Positions 7,048 through 13,163 of a stretch of 17,063 nucleotides of DNA are shown one piece after another. Origin of the DNA: CAYWEP01 sp964613075. GTDB lineage: Bacteria > Patescibacteriota > Microgenomatia > Levybacterales > UBA12049. Under the pieces are notes generated by a model. That model was given only the letters and a program-made list of their open reading frames with translations. It was not told where the DNA came from and ran no database searches. Location: contig CAZTFV010000024.1 of NCBI GenBank assembly GCA_964613075.1, positions 1 through 17,063 on the forward strand, read 5' to 3'. Within the stretch, counting starts at the first letter, position 1; the number at the start of each line of letters is the position of its first letter. Both the position numbers and the translations under genes were made by a program.

Positions 7048-8303
7048 GTCGGTTGGTTAAAGTATAATTCAGGATCTGCAGTTATATCTTCCCACGGAAC
7101 CGGTCGGAAATTCAAGCAAGCTGCCGCGGCGATCATGGCGGCGTTATCGGTGCATAAACTTTTTGCTGGAGCGAAAAGTTTGGTCGTTGGCAATTGGTCG
7201 TTTGTCATTTGCTGAAGGGAGCTGCGCAATGATTCATTGGCTGCGACGCCGCCGCCAAGCAAAATCGATTTTGCCTTGTATTTTTTGGCTGCATTGAGGG
7301 TTTTTTTGACGAGGACATCAACGATTGCGTGTTGGACAGAAGCGCTGAGGTTATACAATAATTGTTTGTTATTGTCATCCTGGCTTGTCCACCCCGATTC
7401 AATCGGGGTCCAGGATCTCTTAACGTTTGGAGATTCTGGAGTCCTCGTTCCACTCGTCCCCAGAATGACGTTATTAAACTCCCATCCGTTTTTTTTAATC
7501 AAGTTAAGAACCGCTGTTTTAAGGCCGCTAAAACTAAAATCAAAATCGTCTGTTCCGATCATTGGACGAGGCAGTTTGAAAGCTTTTGGATCCCCTTTTT
7601 CTGCTAATTTGGAGATGGTTGGTCCAGCTGGGTAGGGTAACCCTAAGAGCCTTCCGATTTTATCAAATGCTTCACCGGCTGCATCATCACGCGTGCCGCC
7701 GATAACGGTAAGCTCGTCGTAATTTTCCATTAAGACGAGATCAGTGTGGCCGCCTGAGACGACGAGGGCGAGGACTGGGAACTTAATTATGTCATTGCGA
7801 GGTTCACTGTTGTCATTCTCACGAAAGTGAGAATCAAGATCCTCGTTTTCACGAGGATGACGTGGGAGGAGGTCGTCACGCTTCGCTAGCAATGACAGGC
7901 CTGCTGTATCGATCCAATTGGCGAAGATGTGGCCAGAAAGATGATTCACGGGAATAAGCGGTTTACCCCAGACGTATGAAAGTGTTCGTGCTGTTTCTAC
8001 GCCCACGAGCAGTGAACCGATAAGACCGGGTCCGATTGTTACCGCTATGGCATCAATCGGCGGCGCTGTTTTTTCTTTTTCAATATCCCAGCCTAAACCT
8101 TCACGAAATGCCTGTCTTGTGACCGGGACGATGCATTTCAGTTGTTCACGAGCTGCAACTTCCGGAATAATTCCGCCTGTTGCGGCGTGGAGCGTGAGTG
8201 ATGAAGCGACAGTGTTTGCAAGGAGCGTTGTGCTATTGCCTTCTTTTTTGACAAGCGCGGCGGCAGTTTCGTCACAGGAGGATTCCAATCCTAAGATGGT
8301 CAT
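7044..8303 (-). CDS. tsaD: tRNA N6-threonylcarbamoyladenosine synthase subunit TsaD, with repeat-derived insertions
   Basis: TsaD moves the threonylcarbamoyl group onto A37 of ANN-decoding tRNAs, working with TsaB and TsaE in the cytoplasm. Seen here: LESSCDET (6-13), GPGLIGSLLVG (91-101), the metal ligands H121 and H125 in HLSGH, SGGHTD (183-188), SFSGLKTA (257-264), GGGVAANESLR (350-360) and CTDNAAM with D386. The core is complete. The protein has 419 residues, whereas TsaD is usually about 340. The excess is two blocks, about 137-174 and about 281-313, encoded by palindromic DNA elements (7791-7896 and 7374-7469). Both fall in surface-loop positions: one before the SGGHTD strand, one after the SFSGLKTA helix. 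A third short stretch, QMTNDQLPTTK (365-375), also comes from a repetitive word. Both its start and stop overlap neighbours in ATGA. Confidence 0.95.
   Translation of the reverse strand: MTILGLESSCDETAAALVKKEGNSTTLLANTVASSLTLHAATGGIIPEVAAREQLKCIVPVTRQAFREGLGWDIEKEKTAPPIDAIAVTIGPGLIGSLLVGVETARTLSYVWGKPLIPVNHLSGHIFANWIDTAGLSLLAKRDDLLPRHPRENEDLDSHFRENDNSEPRNDIIKFPVLALVVSGGHTDLVLMENYDELTVIGGTRDDAAGEAFDKIGRLLGLPYPAGPTISKLAEKGDPKAFKLPRPMIGTDDFDFSFSGLKTAVLNLIKKNGWEFNNVILGTSGTRTPESPNVKRSWTPIESGWTSQDDNNKQLLYNLSASVQHAIVDVLVKKTLNAAKKYKAKSILLGGGVAANESLRSSLQQMTNDQLPTTKLFAPAKSLCTDNAAMIAAAACLNFRPVPWEDITADPELYFNQPT
7374..7469. repeat. Palindromic element inserted in frame in tsaD (element 2)
   Basis: Outer arms GTCATCCTGG (7374-7383) and CCAGAATGAC (7460-7469) are imperfectly inverted. 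Inside, ACCCCGATTCAATCGGGGT (7391-7409) is a perfect hairpin with 9-base arms. The remainder matches the intergenic element at 3351-3438, which lacks this hairpin but has a different one in its other half. The 96 bases are exactly 32 codons and add about 33 residues to TsaD. Confidence 0.85.
7791..7896. repeat. Nested palindromic element inserted in frame in tsaD (element 1)
   Basis: Outer arms GTCATTGCGAG (7791-7801) and CTAGCAATGAC (7886-7896) enclose a compact 50-base unit (7812-7861). That unit runs GTC, a perfect 8-base-pair hairpin with a GAAA loop (ATTCTCAC/GTGAGAAT), CAAG, a perfect 8-base-pair hairpin with a TTTC loop (ATCCTCGT/ACGAGGAT), then GAC. The design suggests one mobile palindrome landed inside another. 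It adds about 38 residues to TsaD with no stop codon. Confidence 0.85.
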
Positions 8304-8770
8304 AAGGCAAGAGGAATCTTATCGCCTTTTTTCAAATCAAACTCATCCGCTTTTCCGGCTTTTAGCTCCAGCACACGATTGGCGGGTTCATCAGAGGTAT
8401 ACAGGGGAAGACCGTCGGTCTCGGATTTGGGAGGTTGTACATTTTTATGGACTGTTACAATTGTTTCGCCATTTAAAAAAATAATATCGATAGGAAATTT
8501 CATATTTCTCATCCAGAATGAGTAGTAGTCCGGCTTGTCATACAGAAATATCATTCCCCGGTCGTCGGCAAGAGACGTATGCTCTGACAGTCCGATTTGC
8601 TGTTCTCTTGAAGTCTTAGCGACTTCAAGCTTTATCTTCTGGTCGGCAAGAACCGCCGTTGCACCACTTCCGAAGAGGCCGCCGGGATTGAGCATGTTGC
8701 GAATAAATAATACTATTGCCGTAAAGAAGAGAAGTACTCCTGCAGCAATCAATATATTTCTGGTATTCAT
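8300..8770 (-). CDS. DUF192 family protein, membrane-anchored
   Basis: The 156-residue product has an N-terminal membrane helix (about 5-23) and an external DUF192 domain. GMIFLYD (72-78), the strongly conserved FWMRNMKFPIDIIFL (85-99) and the VLEL..G stretch near 133-138 identify the family. The biochemical role of DUF192 is not established, so none is assigned. It lies in the vanW operon with ATGA overlaps on both sides: its ATG with the stop of the nucleotidyltransferase (8770-8767), its TGA with the tsaD ATG (8303-8300). Translational coupling is likely. Confidence 0.9.
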   Translation of the reverse strand: MNTRNILIAAGVLLFFTAIVLFIRNMLNPGGLFGSGATAVLADQKIKLEVAKTSREQQIGLSEHTSLADDRGMIFLYDKPDYYSFWMRNMKFPIDIIFLNGETIVTVHKNVQPPKSETDGLPLYTSDEPANRVLELKAGKADEFDLKKGDKIPLAL

Positions 8771-9359
8771 AACACTTCTGATAGCAGTTTTGTTAATCGG
8801 GTTGTTGACTTATTTTTAATCCGATCGGTCACTTCGACAACTCTGCTTTGCNNNNNNNNNNNNNNNNNNNNNNNNNNNNNNNNNNNNNNNNNNNNNNNNN
8901 NNNNNNNNNNNNNNNNNNNNNNNNNNNNNNNNNNNNNNNNNNNNNNNNNNNGCTTTGCAGTCGATTTGCCTGACGAATCTTGTGTTTTTTGTACGGATCG
9001 CCTTTTGTGGTTGTAATTATAGCAGGTTTTATGCTCAAAATCAGCTCATCATATTTCTGGTCGGAGGCGAGATATGGAAGAAGGACAATGTAGTTAACAT
9101 AAGAGAGAGCGGAAAGTAAGTAAGCTCTGTCTTTATGTGTATTGATCGGGCGAGTTTTGCCTTTCATTTCTCTGATTTTTCGGTCGCTTTCTAAGAGGAC
9201 GATGAGTACATCGCCTTGTTTTTTTGCTTCTTTTAGAAAATGAATATGACCGATATGCAAAATGTCAAAACAGCCCCCAGCCAGGACGATAGTTTTTCCC
9301 TGATCTCTCAGCTTTTTGCTAATCTCAACCGCTTGTTTGATTGTTAAAATTTTCCCCAT
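8767..9359 (-). CDS. HldE-C/RfaE2-like nucleotidyltransferase, split by an assembly gap
   Basis: Cytidylyltransferase-fold enzyme that activates a phosphorylated substrate with a nucleoside triphosphate. GGCFDILHIGH (28-38), with H35 and H38 of the HxGH motif, and ESDRKIREMKG (57-67) are typical of the ADP-heptose synthase C-terminal branch; the sugar is unknown. A run of exactly 100 N (8852-8951) interrupts the gene. Naive translation across it ends in a nonsense tail. The bases on both sides share GCTTTGC; joined there, the frame continues as RVVEVTDRIKNKSTTRL and on to a TGA at 8769-8767. That gives 161 residues with the C-terminus expected of the family, and the stop overlaps the DUF192 ATG. 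The coordinates assume this join. The ATG at 9359 lies 12 bases after the vanW stop. Confidence 0.88.
8852..8951. other. Assembly gap of 100 N, probably with no missing sequence
   Basis: Exactly 100 N is the usual placeholder for unknown size. The left flank ends CTCTGCTTTGC and the right flank begins GCTTTGCAGTC. Overlapping the shared seven bases gives a continuous gene of 486 bases, a multiple of three, whose stop fits an ATGA junction. Confidence 0.85.
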
Positions 9360-9371
9360 AAATTTCTAAGG

Positions 9372-10796
9372 TTAATTTTCCTTGGTGCCAACCAAGTATA
9401 CGGCTTGCCAGGGGCGAAAATTTGAAACAAATTTATCTGAGATAATAGTTTTACCGTCTTTTTTCACTTCACGCGTGAAGTAAACCTTGGCACCTGCTGC
9501 TGCCCAGTCGACTTGTTTTACTTCCCCTTTGGGAAGCGTGGGGTCATCTTGGCGAAGCGGTTCGGGTGCAGGTGTTTGGGAAAGAATAACTGGATCATTT
9601 ATCGTTACTTCTCTGCCATCTTTAGCTCCATAAATTTCAAATGTTAAGCGCATTGCTTGTTCATCAACAGAAGACTGAATTAATAACCAGTTCTTCGTGT
9701 CGTTTTTGAACTTCAGATCAATAGAGGGAACATAGACGGCAGCGTCAATGCCCGGTCCTGAGTCTTCTTCGTAGTAATGCACTCGGTATGCATGCTGATT
9801 CCGTTCAATTATCGGCAAACCGGCACGCAATGCGGCTCGAAAGAGAGTAGTTGAGACTTGGCAAACTCCCCCACCATCTCCTAATACTGTTCTTCCATTT
9901 TGGATTACATATGCTTCTTTGTAACCTGTAAGTTTTGAAACATCGCCGACCGCTTTGGCGAAAGAGAATACTTCACCGGGTTTTACTAATACACCGTTGA
10001 TGCGTGCTGATGATAGTTTGATATTATAGATACGGTTGGGGATGGAGCCGAAAAAAAGCGATGTACCTGTTGCCACAAGTTCTTTAATTCCCATATTATT
10101 TACTTTTTCGGTTGTTATTGTTGGCTTTATAACCTTGATAGGAATTGGAAAGGTACGTATTTGTACTCTTTCCGTTTTGATTGTTTCGGGAATTTTCTGA
10201 ATGAATTCTTCTTTCGCTGATTCTATATCAGCTTTCTGTCCGTTCTGGTGAGAGCGGAATGCAACTACTCTACCGTTCTCAAAGATGAAGTTGGCGTCGA
10301 TAGGTTTTATTGATAACTCTTCATCGATGGGATGTAGCGCTTCATCAACTACTTCTTCTGAATAATGGTAGGCGGGAGGAAGGCGTATGCCTCCGATATA
10401 TGCCTGAAAGATAAGGCTAAGATTTGATAGAATATTATTTGATCTTCCGATTGAGAATGCCTGATGATAAAGAAGCTCGCTATCATAGCCTAACTCAATT
10501 TCCCGCGCAGAGACAGTTGCGACTCTGTCGCCTGCTTTAAATATGAACTGTGAGTCAGCGATCTTTTCGTTTTTGCGGTCAAAGTAGTCGGTCACTTCTT
10601 TTTCCGTCTTGCCACCGAAATCAACACCGTTGACGAATACCCCAGGGTAGAGGGCGTTAGCGTAGGCATTTCTGTAAAAGATGAAAAGAAAGCTGGCAAA
10701 GAAAAATAACCCTAAGATTGCGCCTAAGGAAAACCATAATAGTGCTCTAAGAGATAAGATAATCTTTTTATGATGAAATTTTTTAAGGGTATTCAT
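9372..10796 (-). CDS. VanW family protein with peptidoglycan-binding-like N-terminal domain
   Basis: The 474-residue product is anchored by one membrane helix (about 17-41). A PG_binding_4-like region (about 46-170) opens with YPGVFVNGVDFGGKTEKEV. The VanW domain (about 250-370) carries NGVLVKPGEVFSFAKAVG (267-284) and the signature GGGVCQVSTTLFRAALRAG (308-326) with an invariant cysteine. A C-terminal G5-like strand region covers about 425-470. VanW was first seen in a vancomycin-resistance cluster, but its reaction is unknown; these proteins are thought to act at the cell wall. First gene of a five-gene minus-strand operon, 12 bases ahead of the next gene. A -10 box (10822-10817) lies 20 bases before the ATG. 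Confidence 0.92.
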   Translation of the reverse strand: MNTLKKFHHKKIILSLRALLWFSLGAILGLFFFASFLFIFYRNAYANALYPGVFVNGVDFGGKTEKEVTDYFDRKNEKIADSQFIFKAGDRVATVSAREIELGYDSELLYHQAFSIGRSNNILSNLSLIFQAYIGGIRLPPAYHYSEEVVDEALHPIDEELSIKPIDANFIFENGRVVAFRSHQNGQKADIESAKEEFIQKIPETIKTERVQIRTFPIPIKVIKPTITTEKVNNMGIKELVATGTSLFFGSIPNRIYNIKLSSARINGVLVKPGEVFSFAKAVGDVSKLTGYKEAYVIQNGRTVLGDGGGVCQVSTTLFRAALRAGLPIIERNQHAYRVHYYEEDSGPGIDAAVYVPSIDLKFKNDTKNWLLIQSSVDEQAMRLTFEIYGAKDGREVTINDPVILSQTPAPEPLRQDDPTLPKGEVKQVDWAAAGAKVYFTREVKKDGKTIISDKFVSNFRPWQAVYLVGTKEN

Positions 10797-10824
10797 TGCC
10801 AGATGAAGGTTAGCGTATTATACT
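10796..10824 (+). promoter_or_regulatory. Promoter of the solute-binding protein operon, overlapping a divergent vanW -10
   Basis: TTGCCA (10796-10801), 17-base spacer, TATACT (10819-10824). The predicted start near 10831 leaves a leader of about 9 bases before the ATG at 10840. On the opposite strand TATAAT (10822-10817) overlaps this -10 and could serve vanW, though its -35 is poor, so the two operons may compete for polymerase. The -35 touches the vanW start codon. Confidence 0.75.
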
Positions 10825-10839
10825 ATAAATATTCTCAGT

Positions 10840-12267
10840 ATGGCTGAAAATGTAGTTTTTCAAAATCCTTCGGCAAGCTCAGGACAAAGCCCGACTTCAC
10901 CTGTGCTTCCTGCATCTTCGCCGCCAGGGGTTCCTCCACCTACTTCTTCCACTGTGGTGCCGCCTGATGGGTCTAAGGGACTCATTATTAAAGTCCTGAT
11001 TGGTGTGGTTTTGTTAGCATTTACACTCTTTGTCTTTTTCAGATTTTTGCTGCCATTATTCGGAGGGAGAAATGATAAAGATGTGACGCTTACCTATTGG
11101 GGTTTGTGGGAAGAAGCAAGTACTATGCAACCATTACTTGATGAGTTTCATCGAGCAAATCCGCACATAACCGTAAAATATGAGAAGCGGTCAAAGGAGG
11201 ATTACAAAAGGACACTTATAACAAGGATTGACAACGGAACCGGACCTGATATTTTCCGCTTCCATAATTCCTGGACAGATACGCTTAATGGTTACCTTGC
11301 AGCCTTGCCTGAGAGTGTGATAAAACCGGATGAATTTCAAAAGAATTATTTTACTATCGTTCAGAAAGACGTTGTGCGAAAGGGTGCGATCTACGGTTTG
11401 CCATTTGGCATTGATACGTTAGCGCTTTTTGTCAATCCTGAAATTTTGCGAAGTGGCGGACACGGTGTTCCTAAAACGTGGATAGAGTTTGAAAAAGTGG
11501 CTCGGGGTGATGATGGGATAACCGTGTATGAGCCGGATGGTAGTATCCGGACATCGGGCGCAGCATTGGGGACATATAAAAACGTGACGCATGCGTCAGA
11601 TATTATGGCGCTGCTTTTTTTGCAGAACGGGACAATGGAGGATGATTTGACTGCTAAGCTTGCGGATTCGAGTACGGCGCTTGAGTACTATGTCTCATTT
11701 GGCAAAGGTGAGAAAAAGACATGGGACGGATCGCTTGATTCATCCCTTCGGGCATTTGCGCAAGGGCGCGTGGCGATGTATTTTGGCTATTCCTGGGATA
11801 TTTTTGCCATTAAGACATTGAATCCTGATTTTGTTTTCAGCGTCCATCCGGTACCGAATCTTGGGGAGCCTCAGACTATCGCAAGCTACTGGATTGAAGG
11901 CGTGTCGGCAAAGACTGCTCATCCTGAGGCAACCTTTGCTTTTATGGAGTTTTTGGCAAAAAAAGAAACGCAACAGCAATTCTTCTCGCTTGCTGCAAAA
12001 TCAAGACCTGAGGGTGCGCAATTCGGTCCCCTTTATGCCAGGCGGGATTTGGCTCAGGCGTTGAAGGATAACGAGCTCATTTATCCTTTTGTAGAGCAAG
12101 CTGATAGTGCCTCTTTTACCTTTTTCTCAAGCGATACCTTTGATGAGTACAATAATTCGTTGAATCAATACCTTCAGACAGCAATTGATTCTGCTTTAGG
12201 CAATTCATCCTATGAGTCGGCAATACAGATTTTGGCAAAAGGCGTGGAGGAAGTTACGGGAAGATGA
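10840..12267 (+). CDS. Membrane-tethered family 1 extracellular solute-binding protein
   Basis: The 475-residue product has a Pro/Ser-rich N-terminal tail (1-44), one membrane helix (about 48-73) and an external periplasmic-binding fold of about 400 residues. LTYWGLWEEASTMQPLLDEF (84-103), the GPDIFRFHNSW stretch, GLPFGIDTLALFVNPE and the late helix TFAFMEFLAKKETQQQFF are typical of sugar-type ABC binding proteins. Instead of a lipobox there is a membrane anchor with a cytoplasmic tail. No permease or ATPase gene lies in the window, so the transport partner, if any, is elsewhere. The tail includes PSASSGQS, encoded by a common dispersed repeat word (10867-10890). Its stop overlaps the next start as ATGA. 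Confidence 0.9.
   Translation: MAENVVFQNPSASSGQSPTSPVLPASSPPGVPPPTSSTVVPPDGSKGLIIKVLIGVVLLAFTLFVFFRFLLPLFGGRNDKDVTLTYWGLWEEASTMQPLLDEFHRANPHITVKYEKRSKEDYKRTLITRIDNGTGPDIFRFHNSWTDTLNGYLAALPESVIKPDEFQKNYFTIVQKDVVRKGAIYGLPFGIDTLALFVNPEILRSGGHGVPKTWIEFEKVARGDDGITVYEPDGSIRTSGAALGTYKNVTHASDIMALLFLQNGTMEDDLTAKLADSSTALEYYVSFGKGEKKTWDGSLDSSLRAFAQGRVAMYFGYSWDIFAIKTLNPDFVFSVHPVPNLGEPQTIASYWIEGVSAKTAHPEATFAFMEFLAKKETQQQFFSLAAKSRPEGAQFGPLYARRDLAQALKDNELIYPFVEQADSASFTFFSSDTFDEYNNSLNQYLQTAIDSALGNSSYESAIQILAKGVEEVTGR
10867..10890. repeat. Dispersed repeat fragment in the N-terminal tail
   Basis: The segment contains CTTCGGCAAGCTCAGGACA, a word I recognise from dispersed repeats in many bacterial genomes. 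It shares a TCG(G/A)CAAGCTC core with the minus strand of the intergenic repeat near 3324-3342. It is translated as PSASSGQS and sits in the unstructured tail before the membrane helix, where an insertion would do little harm. Confidence 0.5.
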
Positions 12268-13163
12268 CACGACGGAGCAATGCAATTCTCACAACGCTTT
12301 TATATAGCGATATTTTTGATTTCCCTTTGACAAAGCGTGAATTGTGGTTATACCTTTGCGGGCATAGTCTCTTGTCAAAGCCTGACTTTGAGAGAGCTTT
12401 GCCGACCTTGCCCAGTTTTATCAGACAGCAAGATGGCTACTTCTTTTTATGCAACAGAGGGGATTTAGTTGCCCTTCGGAAACAACGGGAAAAAGAAAGC
12501 TCTTTTAAGTTGCGATTGGCATCTCAGATAGCAAGATTCATTTTTAGCATTCCGACGATTTTATTGATAGGCGTGAGCGGGAGTGTTGCGATGAAAAACA
12601 GCAGGAAAGATGATGATATTGATTTTTTTATCATTGTCAGAAAAAATACATTATGGTTGACACGACTTTTGGTTGTTTTTTTGCTTATGGTGACAGGAAA
12701 GCTGCGGCGAAGAGATGAATCGGGGCGGGCGAATACTTTTTGTATCAATATGTTTATGGATGAGCAATCTCTGTCTTTATCTTCTACCCGGCGTAACTTA
12801 TATACGGCGCATGAGGTGGTGCGAATGGTACCGCTTTATGAACGAGACCATATATATAAGAGATTTCTTATTGCAAATAAGTGGGTAGGGAGATACTTGC
12901 CCAACAGTTTAGATACTAAGATACTAAGATATAAAGATACTAAGAGAGAAGGCAAAAAGTCACTTAATATCCTAATATCTCAATATCTTAATCTCTTAGA
13001 GCCGCTTGCCAAAGCCGTCCAACTCTGGTACATGAGGGGGCACAGGACAACAGAGGAAATTTCCGACACACTCCTTGCCTTCCATCCGCATGACTTTCGT
13101 CCCCGCGTACTGCACGCGCTTGAAAAGCGTTTGGAACGCTACAGTTCGTATGAAGCAATATAA
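12264..13163 (+). CDS. MNT-type nucleotidyltransferase domain protein of unknown substrate
   Basis: The 299-residue product contains the polymerase-beta-like nucleotidyltransferase signature: GVSGSVAM (103-110) with G106-S107, then DDDIDFFII (116-124), where D118 and D120 should bind metal. The first 90 residues look helical and start with an LLYSDIFDFPLTKRELWLYL segment resembling a winged helix. The C-terminal 100 residues are helical. The substrate could be a small molecule, RNA or protein; nothing in the sequence decides. Residues about 217-244 are encoded by an inverted set of 8-base repeats. Its ATG overlaps the upstream stop, and its last 14 bases overlap the next gene, so the three genes are probably translated together. 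Confidence 0.78.
   Translation: MTRRSNAILTTLLYSDIFDFPLTKRELWLYLCGHSLLSKPDFERALPTLPSFIRQQDGYFFLCNRGDLVALRKQREKESSFKLRLASQIARFIFSIPTILLIGVSGSVAMKNSRKDDDIDFFIIVRKNTLWLTRLLVVFLLMVTGKLRRRDESGRANTFCINMFMDEQSLSLSSTRRNLYTAHEVVRMVPLYERDHIYKRFLIANKWVGRYLPNSLDTKILRYKDTKREGKKSLNILISQYLNLLEPLAKAVQLWYMRGHRTTEEISDTLLAFHPHDFRPRVLHALEKRLERYSSYEAI
12912..12995. repeat. Inverted array of 8-base repeats, in frame
   Basis: Four tandem units close to GATACTAA (12912, 12920, 12928, 12936) face four inverted units close to TTAATATC (12964, 12972, 12980, 12988) across a 20-base spacer. The total of 84 bases is 28 codons. The two arms can pair into a long, imperfect AT-rich hairpin. Because the period is 8, successive units are read in different frames, yet there is no stop codon. 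Confidence 0.85.

Noticed and set aside
7044..8770. An alternative genetic code with TGA read as glycine or tryptophan
   Set aside because: TGA forms the stops of DUF192 and tsaD exactly at ATGA overlaps, and conserved glycines and tryptophans are not encoded by TGA.
8829..8851. A gene end at 8829 with a KAELSK tail for the HldE-C-like enzyme
   Set aside because: This stop only appears because the 100 N shift the frame by one base. The joined sequence gives a family-like C-terminus and an ATGA junction instead.
12912..12995. A CRISPR array
   Set aside because: The units are 8 bases, tandem and in opposed orientations, with no unique spacers and no cas genes; it lies within a coding frame.
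13075..13149. A longer start for the CoA fusion protein
   Set aside because: The extra 25 residues lie inside the previous gene and precede the beginning of the Rossmann fold (MKQYNLVVCGGTFDHLHKGH).
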